A stretch of 64,000 nt of DNA from Bacteroidales bacterium UBA5206 (GTDB lineage: Bacteria; Bacteroidota; Bacteroidia; Bacteroidales; Tenuifilaceae), in the NCBI GenBank assembly GCA_002412705.1, contig DHVO01000089.1:1-64000 (forward strand), given 5' to 3'. The notes under the pieces were generated by a model. The model searched no databases, was not told where the DNA came from, and saw only the letters and a program-made list of their open reading frames with translations. The translations under genes were made by a program, and so were the position numbers. This document shows positions 54,374 through 63,029 of the stretch, one piece after another; position 1 is the stretch's first letter, and each line of letters starts with the position of its first letter.

Positions 54374-54658
54374 TTATAGTTCCTCTGTTTCAACAATTTT
54401 TGCAAGTATTTCAGCGTAAGGCATCAATAGGTACTTATTGCCATCTAGCTCAACCTTGGTTCCTGCATACTGTCTAAAAAGCACTGTGTCTCCAATGGCA
54501 ATGTCTGCATTATCTATATTTCCAACAGAGATTACCGTTGCTAAACTGGGTTCCTCCTTTACTGTATCGGGAATTATTAAACCCGATGTAGTAGTTTTTT
54601 CTTTACCACTAGTAACAGATAATACCACATGTTGGTTCAATGGAACTAGTTCTTTCAT
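54374..54658 (-). CDS. groES: GroES-type co-chaperonin, not next to groEL
   Basis: 94 aa. Cpn10 fold: LNQHVVLSV at the N-terminus, the flexible GroEL-binding loop KEKTTTSGLIIPDT (residues about 19-32), VGNIDNADIAIGDTVLF and the C-terminal YLLMPYAEILAKI. No groEL is found on either side in this window. It follows the Trx-Grx fusion by 12 bases and shares its transcript. It may be a second, stress-related copy. Confidence 0.9.
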   Translation of the reverse strand: MKELVPLNQHVVLSVTSGKEKTTTSGLIIPDTVKEEPSLATVISVGNIDNADIAIGDTVLFRQYAGTKVELDGNKYLLMPYAEILAKIVETEEL

Positions 54659-54670
54659 AATCGTTATGTG

Positions 54671-55249
54671 TTAGCTGTTTGTAATGTTAAGTAATCGCTT
54701 AATTTTTAATTGATCGAACCCAACCACCCAGTCACCTCCAATATTTGCTTGGGGAACTCCTTGCTGTCCTGTGGCTTGCACCATTCTGCGAGCGGCATCG
54801 GGATCACGAGAAACGTCTATATCCGAAAATGCAATACCATGCTGCCTTAAGAATGATTTTAGGGTATTGCACCATGGGCATGTGGGTGTAGAGTAAACTG
54901 TTACTGCTTTTTGTTGGTTGCCTTTTGATGTAGAACCAGTGGATACATTCTGCAAAAGGTTTTTATAGAAAGACTCGTCGTGACAGCCTTTTACCACATC
55001 CTTAACTTTTCCTTTCTCTAAAATGAGAAGGGATGGCGCCGATGTGACACCAAATGCAGGGTGTAAATCTTTTGCAACTTGAGCGTCGGCTGCATACATT
55101 GCTATTTTACACCCCGAATTTGATAAGGAGGTAAGGGTACGGTATGCACAATCGCTTACACCTGTCCCTTTTTTGTAAACAAGAAGAAGTGACTTCTCAT
55201 TTACTGCCGATAATCTGTTGAATTCCGAGAGAGAGTTTACGTTTATCAT
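54671..55249 (-). CDS. Thioredoxin-like / glutaredoxin fusion protein
   Basis: 192 aa. Residues 1-105: thioredoxin-like fold (LLLVYKKGTGVSDCAYRTL, cis-Pro APSLLIL near 71) that keeps only one cysteine (Cys34) at the active-site position, so it is probably redox-inactive. Residues 115-192: glutaredoxin with TPTCPWC (Cys124, Cys127), GVPQANIGGDWVVGF binding glutathione-like ligands. Predicted cytoplasmic thiol-disulfide enzyme. Heads a two-gene unit with groES, divergent from a WYL regulator. Confidence 0.85.
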   Translation of the reverse strand: MINVNSLSEFNRLSAVNEKSLLLVYKKGTGVSDCAYRTLTSLSNSGCKIAMYAADAQVAKDLHPAFGVTSAPSLLILEKGKVKDVVKGCHDESFYKNLLQNVSTGSTSKGNQQKAVTVYSTPTCPWCNTLKSFLRQHGIAFSDIDVSRDPDAARRMVQATGQQGVPQANIGGDWVVGFDQLKIKRLLNITNS

Positions 55250-55546
55250 ATGTTATAATTTTACTTTTTGGGCTTTGGGGAGTTAGTATCCATTTTTGTG
55301 CCAAATAAATATACATATATACATATGACAAATATGGCATAAAATTTATTGTTGTTGGTTTTGAATCATGAAAGAATGACATGAAACAATACTGTTTTGT
55401 TGAACTTGTGCAATGCCATATTTTAATCAGGTATTGATTTCCGTTGGTCAAAAAGGCTATAATATATTTGAATTGTAGGCTGTTTTTTCCTTTACTGTTT
55501 ATAGTTTTATATAAAATGGAATTTTAATATATTACAATTTAAAATC
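55250..55546. other. AT-rich divergent control region
   Basis: 297 bases between the Trx-Grx/groES unit and the WYL regulator. It holds a run of TATACATA words at about 55309-55326, an imperfect inverted repeat TATGACA-4-TGGCATA at 55324-55341, a single half-site ATGCCATA near 55415, and the -7 element of the regulator. An 84-aa minus-strand frame (55197-55451) has no credible protein features. Confidence 0.5.
55463..55470 (+). promoter_or_regulatory. -7 promoter element, WYL regulator
   Basis: TATATTTG matches TAnnTTTG; a TTG lies only 16 bases upstream, shorter than usual. Predicted leader of about 70 bases. Confidence 0.4.
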
Positions 55547-56479
55547 ATGGTTGAACAAGAAAAGATACAACGAACACTGAGGCTTTTACTGTTGCTAAGC
55601 GGGCGAAAAAACTATACTATATCAGAATTAGCCGAAAAGCTTAGCACCACAAACAGAACGATATACAGGTATTTAGAGACATTTAGAGAAGTAGGGTTTC
55701 AAGTAGAAAGGATTAACGGGCGCTTTAGCATTGATAAAGTTTCACCACGATACAAGGAGTTAAGTAGCTTGCTCTATTTTTCTCCCGAGGAGGCTTATGT
55801 GCTTAGCAGGGCTTTGGATATTATTGACGATGGCAATCCTGTAAAACAACAACTGGTGGAGAAGCTCTACTCATTGTACGAGGCAAGAAACGTGGCTGCC
55901 ACCATAGTAAAAAAGGCCAATTCCGAAATTGTTACAAATTTGGTAGATGCCATATCATTAGGAATGCAGGTTATCCTTAAAGATTATCAATCGTCCAATA
56001 GTAATAGCATAAGCGATAGGGTGGTAGAACCATTTGGTTTTACGTATAACTTCCTTTCGGTTTGGTGTTTCGATCCCGTATCGCAAACCAACAAGGTTTT
56101 CAAGACATCTAGAATTGGTACTGTTATTATTACTGGAAATAGGTGGCAGTTTGAGAAACATCATAAGGTTGGGCATTTGGATCATTTTCGTGTAGCAGGA
56201 TACCAGACTCATAGCGTTTGTTTGCAGCTTAATTTGCGTGCTGCAAATTTGCTTAAAGAGGAGTATCCACTTGCTGAAACAGGAATGCGCCTACAAAAGG
56301 ATGGAACGTATATATACGAAGCGGAAGTTTCCAACTTTGAAGGGGTTGGCCGATTTGTTCTGGGTTTACCTCAAGATATTAAAGTAATGGGCTCACAGGA
56401 GTTTATCGAATTTCTAAAAGAGAAAATGAAATGGCATCACCTTGCAGTTGATTCTTTAGCTAATGTTGAAAATCATTAG
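55547..56479 (+). CDS. WYL-domain transcriptional regulator
   Basis: 310 aa. N-terminal winged HTH (residues 1-60: YTISELAEKLSTTNRTIYRYLETFREVGFQV, HTH_11/DeoR-like), a linker with FSPEEAYVLSRAL, then a WYL-type ligand-sensing domain (about 125-215: VVEPFGFTYNFLSVWCFDPVSQTNKVFKTSRI) where the W-Y-L triad is changed to FLSVWCF, and a C-terminal dimerisation region. WYL proteins respond to nucleotides or single-stranded DNA. Divergent from the Trx-Grx/groES unit, which is its most likely target. Confidence 0.87.
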   Translation: MVEQEKIQRTLRLLLLLSGRKNYTISELAEKLSTTNRTIYRYLETFREVGFQVERINGRFSIDKVSPRYKELSSLLYFSPEEAYVLSRALDIIDDGNPVKQQLVEKLYSLYEARNVAATIVKKANSEIVTNLVDAISLGMQVILKDYQSSNSNSISDRVVEPFGFTYNFLSVWCFDPVSQTNKVFKTSRIGTVIITGNRWQFEKHHKVGHLDHFRVAGYQTHSVCLQLNLRAANLLKEEYPLAETGMRLQKDGTYIYEAEVSNFEGVGRFVLGLPQDIKVMGSQEFIEFLKEKMKWHHLAVDSLANVENH

Positions 56480-56646
56480 GTTATGTTTGATTGTGTGACA
56501 GTATTGTTATTTTAAACTCAATTTTTTTTTGATGAATAATTCCTTGTAAAACTATCACTTCGCTAAATTTACAACTGGGATAAATGGTGGCATATTAGGC
56601 CTTAGAAGCCCGTCCCTCACAATTTGTTTTAATGCTGGATAATTAG

Positions 56647-58452
56647 ATGATGAAATTACGCCTCTGGACTAAATTTTTACCTGTTCTTGTTTTGGCAGTA
56701 CTCCTAATTGCTAGTGCTGACACTGTTGCAGCCCCTGTTTTAAGGGACGAAGGCACAGTGCAGCAATCCTTACAAAACGGGGAGCAATTTGAGAAGAGCG
56801 GCGATTTTAATCAGGCGGCTAATGCGTATAATCAGGCGGCGACCTCTAGCTGGGAATTGGGAAACTTAAAGAATGCTCTTCAATATTTTGAGAAAGCCCT
56901 TTCTATGACCCTTAAAATAGGGAACAAGAACGGAGCTTATGTAATCCATACCAACATGGGGATGGTGGCGTCGGAGCAGGGCGATTTATCCCTTGCGCTG
57001 TCTCACTTTGAAAGTGCGTTAGGTTATGCTAGGCAGCTAAATCGTAAAAATGACATATCGGCATCGTTAATTAATTTGGGTAGTGCGTATTCTGATGCTA
57101 CAGAATATAAAAAGGCTTTAAATGTACTAACCGAAGCGTTAAATCTTGCCTTAGAGCAAAACGACTCAAAACAAGTTAGGAATTGTTACTCTCTGTTAGC
57201 CAAGGTATCCGAGAAAATGGGCAACATAGCAAAATCAACAGAGTACTTTAACCTATTTTCCGCGGTATCGGCAAAGATTCAAAAGGAAGAGGCTGCACGT
57301 AAGGAGCAACAGGTTAAACGTATTGTGGATAGCGCAAAATATAGAGTCCAAGAAGTGCAAAAAGCAAAGGCTGCAACAGAAGTAGCCCTTTTGGAAAAAA
57401 GCGTAGAGCTGCAGCAAAAACAGCAAAATCTGGAAGTTGCAGAGCAAATATCGAAGGAGCAGCAAATGCAAATAGATCTGCTTAGCAAAGAGAAAGCGCT
57501 TCAGGAGGCTGAGATAAATAGGAATAGACTATTACGGAATATTTACCTCCTTGTTATTGTTATTATTCTTGGCTTTTCTGCTCTAATTCTATATGGTTAT
57601 AATATCAAACGGAAGAACTATAAGATTCTCTCACAAAAGAACATCGAAATAAATAGACAAAAGGGGGAGATACAGCAGCAAGCCGAACAACTTTTGGAAC
57701 TCAATGCACTAAAGGATAAGCTCTTTTCAATAATCTCTCACGATTTGCGAAGCCCATTATACTCGTTAATTGGGCTGCTAAATCTGGCCAAGGAGGGAAA
57801 TTTAACCGAGGCCGAGTTCCGGTCGTTCCTTGCTGAGCTATCGGTGAATGTTGGTTACAACTCTGCTTTGCTGGAGAATCTACTTAACTGGTCCAAAAGC
57901 CAGATGCAGGGCATGGTTGTTAATCCATCGGCATTTAATTTATATACCATTGCCGATAACCAGATGAACTTTTACCAGAATAGAGCTATGGAAAAGGGGA
58001 TAGATATGGTTAATAATGTTGGTAATAGTATTTTGGGCTTTGCCGACAAGGATATGATTGAGCTTGTTTTACGGAACCTAGTGGGAAATGCAATAAAATT
58101 CTGTTCCCATGGCGATGTAATTACCATAGATGCCACTAAGAAGGACGATACTGTAGTGCTTTCGGTTAAGGATACTGGTAAAGGGATTATGCCCGATGAT
58201 ATGCCCAAACTTTTTGGCAATCAGATATTCTCTAAGCGAGGCACAAACGATGAGAAGGGAACTGGTTTAGGGCTTATACTTTGTAAGGATTTTGTAACTC
58301 TTAATGGAGGTACTATTTGGGCTGAGAGCGAGGAGGGTAAAGGAAGCCGTTTCTTTGTGGCGCTTCCCACTTCTAGCGATTTTGTAAATGTTAGTGGAGC
58401 CGATTTTTCCTCATCGAGAAGTAGCAGATCCGAGAGCTCTGTTAAAATGTAG
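56647..58452 (+). CDS. TPR-containing membrane sensor histidine kinase
   Basis: 601 aa. Signal peptide (about residues 1-28), TPRs (about 45-220; AYVIHTNMGMVASEQGDLSLALSHFESAL), a coiled coil (225-290), one membrane helix (about 295-318), a HisKA domain with SHDLRSPL (phospho-acceptor His365) and a HATPase_c domain (NLVGNAIKF, DTGKGI, GTGLGL). Predicted to sense envelope signals through the TPRs. No response regulator is next to it, so it is an orphan kinase. Its TPR-coiled-coil half resembles that of the phosphatase at 38109-39992. Confidence 0.93.
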   Translation: MMKLRLWTKFLPVLVLAVLLIASADTVAAPVLRDEGTVQQSLQNGEQFEKSGDFNQAANAYNQAATSSWELGNLKNALQYFEKALSMTLKIGNKNGAYVIHTNMGMVASEQGDLSLALSHFESALGYARQLNRKNDISASLINLGSAYSDATEYKKALNVLTEALNLALEQNDSKQVRNCYSLLAKVSEKMGNIAKSTEYFNLFSAVSAKIQKEEAARKEQQVKRIVDSAKYRVQEVQKAKAATEVALLEKSVELQQKQQNLEVAEQISKEQQMQIDLLSKEKALQEAEINRNRLLRNIYLLVIVIILGFSALILYGYNIKRKNYKILSQKNIEINRQKGEIQQQAEQLLELNALKDKLFSIISHDLRSPLYSLIGLLNLAKEGNLTEAEFRSFLAELSVNVGYNSALLENLLNWSKSQMQGMVVNPSAFNLYTIADNQMNFYQNRAMEKGIDMVNNVGNSILGFADKDMIELVLRNLVGNAIKFCSHGDVITIDATKKDDTVVLSVKDTGKGIMPDDMPKLFGNQIFSKRGTNDEKGTGLGLILCKDFVTLNGGTIWAESEEGKGSRFFVALPTSSDFVNVSGADFSSSRSSRSESSVKM

Positions 58453-58471
58453 CCCTCGGAACTATCTGTTA

Positions 58472-59038
58472 CTAGTATTGGTTTATGGATAGTACCTCTT
58501 CTGTACTCTTTCTTCTTTTTTCCCTTAGTTCGTCGGTTTCGGGATAGCCAAGTGTTATAATTAGGGCTACACGCTTACTTTTGGGAACATTAAGATGCTT
58601 TTTCACATCCTTCTCGTTAAACCATCCAAGAATGCATGTGCCTAGTCCTTCTGCCTTTGCCTGAAGACAGAGTTGTAATGCGGCAATTCCTATATCAATT
58701 AAAGGAAACTGCTTATCCTTAAAAACGCTTCCAAAGTTTGAATTGAAGTTGGCTGGTTCCATTACAATTACAATGTGAACGGGAGCCTGCTTGGTGAAAT
58801 GGTTTATCCCAATAATTTTGTTTGATGTAGCGTCGGCTAGCTTATTCTTAAGCTCATTGTCATTAACCACAATAAACTTCCAGGGTTGAGCATTGCAGGC
58901 AGATGGAGCTATTCGTCCGGCCTCTATTATGCGCTCAATTTTTTCCGGTTCAACAGGCGTGTTTTTGTATGCTCTAACACTCTGACGGCTACGTAGCAGT
59001 TCTAAGAAATCGGTGGGATTAACGGTTGGTGTACTCAT
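58472..59038 (-). CDS. Nitroreductase family flavoprotein
   Basis: 188 aa from ATG 59038 (a TTG 6 bases upstream is the only alternative). FMN-binding LLRSRQSVRAYKNTPV near residues 13-28, APSACNAQPWKFIVV near 44-58, and the C-terminal half LGTCILGWFNEKDVKKHLNVP with ALIITLGYP. Reduces nitro-compounds, quinones or related acceptors with NAD(P)H. Overlaps the upstream NAD(P)-binding gene by 20 bases. Confidence 0.93.
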   Translation of the reverse strand: MSTPTVNPTDFLELLRSRQSVRAYKNTPVEPEKIERIIEAGRIAPSACNAQPWKFIVVNDNELKNKLADATSNKIIGINHFTKQAPVHIVIVMEPANFNSNFGSVFKDKQFPLIDIGIAALQLCLQAKAEGLGTCILGWFNEKDVKKHLNVPKSKRVALIITLGYPETDELREKRRKSTEEVLSINQY

Positions 59039-59684
59039 CGGCAATATCTTGTAAATTATTGGATTCTAAAACAATTATTTTTTCAGAGCTGTTTTGTGCT
59101 GCAAATATCATGGCCTTAGCCACATCGTGTGCCTCTATTCCCTTGTATTTGGCTAATGATCCAACAAAGAGGAATGAGAATATCCTAAAAAGAATTTTCC
59201 CTAACCCTTCGGAAAATCTGGTTTCGTTACGTTTACCTAGTAAAAGCGAAGGGCGAACAATTACTAAGCGCTCAAATCCTATATTGGAAAGCGATTGCTC
59301 CATTTCCCCCTTAACCTTTAGGTAAAAGTTCTTGCTCTTGGCGTTTGCGCCTATTGAACTAACCACCACAAAGTTATTTATCCCATTAGTTTTTGCTGCT
59401 TGGGCAATTTTTAGCACAAGGTCGTAGTCAACGGCTCTAAATGCTTTTCTTGTTCCAGCCTTTTTCATTGTTGTGCCAATGCAGCAGAACACACTATCGA
59501 TGGGTGTGCTGGGGAATGAAATGTGCTCCCCAGATAAGGGAAGTATCTCCAGTTTACCAAGGGAATTAGGCTCTCTGTTCCGTTCAAAAGAAAAAATCTG
59601 AGCATAGGTTGGGTTCATGTTAAGTTCGCTAATTAGCTTGCTCCCAATTAAACCCGTTCCTCCAAAAATGGCTGCACTTTTCAT
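59019..59684 (-). CDS. NAD(P)-binding atypical SDR (HTATIP2-like)
   Basis: 221 aa from ATG 59684 (preceded by a GTG). Rossmann start AIFGGTGLIGSKLISEL (residues 6-22), VFCCIGTT, VVVSSIGANAKSKNFYLKVKGEMEQ near 105-129 with the Y-x3-K pair, and RPSLLLGKR. Similar to HTATIP2/YwnB-like oxidoreductases. Substrate unknown; co-transcribed with the nitroreductase. Confidence 0.87.
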   Translation of the reverse strand: MKSAAIFGGTGLIGSKLISELNMNPTYAQIFSFERNREPNSLGKLEILPLSGEHISFPSTPIDSVFCCIGTTMKKAGTRKAFRAVDYDLVLKIAQAAKTNGINNFVVVSSIGANAKSKNFYLKVKGEMEQSLSNIGFERLVIVRPSLLLGKRNETRFSEGLGKILFRIFSFLFVGSLAKYKGIEAHDVAKAMIFAAQNSSEKIIVLESNNLQDIADEYTNR

Positions 59685-59977
59685 CACTCCTCATTTTAAG
59701 TATGTAAAGATAACAATAATATGATTTTCCTCTTGGAACAGGATTGGCTGGTCAATAAGTGATTTTGTCTTTTCTACTACATGGTTATGATGTTATTGGA
59801 GATGAATTGCAAGGGCTGATGTAAAAGGTTACAGAAATGTTAAAATACTTTAAAATTCATTATTGTTGATTATCAATGCTATGTGATTTTGTTTGATAAA
59901 AAAGTTGGTGTGCAGTATTGACTTTATGGAAAAGTCGCCCGATTATTGCCTCTCAAACCCAAACTAAATTTTACGTG
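59685..59977. other. Divergent intergenic region
   Basis: 293 AT-rich bases between the SDR and the subtilase. No TAnnTTTG match, repeat or RNA gene that I can support. Confidence 0.45.
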
Positions 59978-61162
59978 ATGAAAAGAATTTTTGGATTACT
60001 TTCTGTTATTGCGCTTCTATTTACAGCGTGTCAGAAGGATGAAGTTGGAATGGTTCAACAAGATGAGCCTTTAGCGGTTAATGGGCAGATTATACCCGGA
60101 AGGTATATCGTTGTTTTAAAGAACGATGGACCTCAAAAGGTTTCTTCAAACGGAACTTATGCGCAGAAGCAGAAGGAAGTGCTATCCTATTCACAGGAGA
60201 TTATGTCTAACCTACAATTGCCAAAGGAAAGCGTTAAGGCTACTTATTCTGGGGTTATAACAGGATTTGTTACTGAGCTGGCCGAATGGCAAGTTGCTAA
60301 GTTGCAGGGCGATAAACGAATTGCCTTTGTTGAGCCTGATAGGGTTATAACTCTTGGTGTTGACGCAAAGGGTAAACCTACTGGTGGTACTACATCTCCA
60401 TCGCAAACAACTCCTTGGGGTATAAGTCGTATAGGGGGATTTGTTAGCTACTCAGGTACAGGAACAGCATGGATTATTGATACAGGAATTGATTTGGATC
60501 ATGCCGATTTAAATGTTGATGTTGCTAGGAGTCGTACTTTTGTTGACCGAACAAAGAATGCCGATGATGAGAATGGCCATGGAACTCACGTAGCTGGAAC
60601 TGTTGCTGCTCTTAATAACACTATTGGTGTTGTAGGTGTTGCAGCAGGTGCTCCTGTTGTTGCTGTTAGAGTTCTAGATCGTCGTGGGAGTGGTTCTTAC
60701 TCATGGATTATTGCAGGTGTTGACTATGTTGGTGCTAATGCAAAAAGTGGCGATGTTGTTAATATGAGCCTTGGTGGTCCTTCATCTGATGCGTTAGACC
60801 AAGCTGTTCTTAATGCTGCAGCTAAGGGAATTAAATTTGCAATTGCAGCAGGTAACGAGAGCCAAAACTCTAATAATGTTTCTCCTGCACGTGTTAATCA
60901 TCAGAATGTTTACACAATTTCGGCAATGGACTCTAAGGATGTATTTGCATCGTTCTCAAACTATGCAAATCCTCCAGTTGACTATTGTGCCCCTGGCGTT
61001 AACATTTACTCTACATACAAAGGAGGTGGTTACTCTACCCTAAGTGGTACTTCAATGGCTTCACCACATGCTTGCGGTGTTCTTCTACTTGGTGCACCAC
61101 GTACTGATGGTTATGTACTTAACGATCCTGATGGAAATGCTGACCCAATAATTCACAGATAG
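59978..61162 (+). CDS. Subtilisin-family (S8) serine protease lipoprotein
   Basis: 394 aa from ATG 59978. Lipobox FTAC (Cys18). Inhibitor I9-like propeptide (about 35-125: IIPGRYIVVLKND ... FVEPDRVITL). Catalytic domain with Asp168 (IIDTGIDLDHADL), His201 (NGHGTHVAGT), oxyanion Asn293 (AAGNESQ) and Ser359 (SGTSMASPHACG). It stops about 35 residues after the catalytic Ser with no C-terminal secretion domain, slightly shorter than many relatives. An envelope-bound protease. A hairpin terminator follows. Confidence 0.95.
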   Translation: MKRIFGLLSVIALLFTACQKDEVGMVQQDEPLAVNGQIIPGRYIVVLKNDGPQKVSSNGTYAQKQKEVLSYSQEIMSNLQLPKESVKATYSGVITGFVTELAEWQVAKLQGDKRIAFVEPDRVITLGVDAKGKPTGGTTSPSQTTPWGISRIGGFVSYSGTGTAWIIDTGIDLDHADLNVDVARSRTFVDRTKNADDENGHGTHVAGTVAALNNTIGVVGVAAGAPVVAVRVLDRRGSGSYSWIIAGVDYVGANAKSGDVVNMSLGGPSSDALDQAVLNAAAKGIKFAIAAGNESQNSNNVSPARVNHQNVYTISAMDSKDVFASFSNYANPPVDYCAPGVNIYSTYKGGGYSTLSGTSMASPHACGVLLLGAPRTDGYVLNDPDGNADPIIHR

Positions 61163-61182
61163 AGAGCGTTACCTTGTATTAA

Positions 61183-61215
61183 AAAAAGATGGCCGAAATT
61201 TTCGGCCATCTTTTT
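61183..61215. terminator. Bidirectional hairpin terminator
   Basis: 10-bp GC-rich core stem extended by A-T pairs, 3-base loop, between convergent genes. Confidence 0.92.
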
Positions 61216-61217
61216 GT

Positions 61218-62909
61218 TTAGTATCCCGCGGCGTTACCATCCTTTCGCGATTCCGATGCACCAAAGTAAACGCCCTTTTCTGCATCCCACATTATGGCTT
61301 GGTAGCCTCCATAGCCACCTACATCGTATGTAACTTTATGCCCTTTAAGCACAAGGTTCCGAATGGTGTGGTAATCAAATCCCGATTCAAGAAAAACAAC
61401 ACCACCATTGGTCATTCTCTCATCAGTAGGTTCAGAGCTGCCATCGTGCTGAACTCGGGGGGCGTCGCCAGCTTCCTGTAGGTTCATGCCAAAATCAATA
61501 AGGTTTACTACAATTTGTGCATGCCCCTGTGGTTGCATGGCTCCACCCATAACACCAAAGCTAATCCATGGCTTACCATCTTTGGTTATAAATGCTGGAA
61601 TTATGGTATGGAATGGCCTTTTCCCTGGTTCAAAAACATTGGGGTGCCCTTCTTGTAACGAGAACATTTCGCCTCTATCCTGAAGTACAAAGCCTAGCTC
61701 ATCGGGAGTCATTCCAGAGCCCATGCCCCTGTAGTTACTCTGTATAAGCGAAACCATATTGCCATTCTTATCGGCTACCGTTAGATAAATGGTACTGGGA
61801 GAGCTAAGTATTCCCGCATCGTAGGATTTTGCCGCACGGTTGGGGTTAATTAGCTTGGCCCTTTCCCTTGCATACTCTTTTGATATAAGCTCTTGAACAG
61901 GGATGTTTGAGAAAGCGGGATCGGCATAGTAACGGGCTCTATCCTCAAATGTCAACTTTTTAGCTTCTATAAATAAGTGTAGATACTCTGCGCTACCAAA
62001 TCCCATGCTTTTAATATCGTACTGTTCTAAGATGTTTAGTATTTGTAATGCTGCAATACCTTGTCCATTTGGTGGCAGTTCCCAAACATCGTAACCTCTA
62101 TAGTTTGTACTAACAGGGGTAATCCACTCCGATTTGTGCGAGGCCAAATCATTATAGGAGAGAAACCCTCCATTGCGTTTCATGTACGAATCTATTGTTT
62201 TGGCAATGTTACCCTTGTAGAACTCGTCGCGCCCTTTTTTTGCTATAGCTTCGTAAGTGTTTGCTAGGTAGGGATTTTTAAATAGTTCTCCTTTTTCAGG
62301 TGTTTTGCCGTTGGGCATGTAGGTCTCCTTAAAGTTTTCGTACTGCGAGAGCCTGTACGACGATGAGCGCATGTAGTAAGCAATAAGCTCCGTAACCGGA
62401 AACCCTTCGCGGGCATAGCTTATGGCAGGAGCTAAAATGGTTTCCATTTTAATGGAACCAAATCGATTGTGCAGTTCAAACCATCCATCAACACAGCCTG
62501 GAACCGAGACGGGCAGAGGGCCTAGGGCTGGAATGTGCGTAATCCCCTGTTCTTTGAAGTACTCAAGGGTTAAAGACTTGGGTGAACGTCCGCTGGCATT
62601 TAGGCCATACAGCTGCTGGGTTTTGGCATCCCAAACTATGGCAAATAGGTCGCCACCAATGCCGCATCCAGTGGGTTCTACCAGTCCAAGCATTGCGTTT
62701 GCAGCAATTGCTGCATCAACAGCGCTACCTCCCTGTTTAAGTATATCAAGGGCTACTTGTGTAGCAAGGGGCTGGCTTGTTGCTACCATACCGTGTTTGG
62801 CAATAACCTCGGAGCGGGTTGCAAAATTTAGTCCAGTTACCCTATCCTGAGCCATAGTATTACCTAGCACAAGTGTGAATAGGAGTAAGCTTAGCGTTAA
62901 TCTTGTCAT
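61218..62909 (-). CDS. ggt: Gamma-glutamyltransferase
   Basis: 563 aa, full length. Signal peptide residues 1-20 (ending TMAQ). Large and small subunits with the self-cleavage/nucleophile Thr373 in the SSPSTIYLTVADKNGN segment, where many family members have TTHYS; this is the variant seen in the YwrD/acylase-like branch. Supporting: GGSAVDAAIAANAMLGLVEPTGCGIGGD near residues 60-87, SNYRGMGSG and GGAMQPQGH. Hydrolyses or transfers gamma-glutamyl groups from glutathione-like substrates in the periplasm. Confidence 0.93.
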   Translation of the reverse strand: MTRLTLSLLLFTLVLGNTMAQDRVTGLNFATRSEVIAKHGMVATSQPLATQVALDILKQGGSAVDAAIAANAMLGLVEPTGCGIGGDLFAIVWDAKTQQLYGLNASGRSPKSLTLEYFKEQGITHIPALGPLPVSVPGCVDGWFELHNRFGSIKMETILAPAISYAREGFPVTELIAYYMRSSSYRLSQYENFKETYMPNGKTPEKGELFKNPYLANTYEAIAKKGRDEFYKGNIAKTIDSYMKRNGGFLSYNDLASHKSEWITPVSTNYRGYDVWELPPNGQGIAALQILNILEQYDIKSMGFGSAEYLHLFIEAKKLTFEDRARYYADPAFSNIPVQELISKEYARERAKLINPNRAAKSYDAGILSSPSTIYLTVADKNGNMVSLIQSNYRGMGSGMTPDELGFVLQDRGEMFSLQEGHPNVFEPGKRPFHTIIPAFITKDGKPWISFGVMGGAMQPQGHAQIVVNLIDFGMNLQEAGDAPRVQHDGSSEPTDERMTNGGVVFLESGFDYHTIRNLVLKGHKVTYDVGGYGGYQAIMWDAEKGVYFGASESRKDGNAAGY

Positions 62910-62977
62910 GGGTTTGGGTTTTGGTTATGAGTATATGACTTTGTTGTAATGTAAAAGTTTAGAGCTACATATAAAAG

Positions 62978-63007
62978 CAAAGGGCTACCCGTGTGGGCAG
63001 CCCTTTG
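62978..63007 (-). terminator. Hairpin terminator of the M16 peptidase gene
   Basis: 8-bp stem AAAGGGCT/AGCCCTTT with one mismatch then a further 3-bp stem and 4-base loop, 23 bases after the peptidase stop on the minus strand. Confidence 0.8.
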
Positions 63008-63029
63008 GTATAAAGAGGTACAACTGAAT

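Noticed and set aside
55197..55451. 84-aa minus-strand reading frame overlapping the start of the Trx-Grx gene
   Set aside because: AT-rich control region translated by chance; biased composition, no domain, and it overlaps promoter elements.
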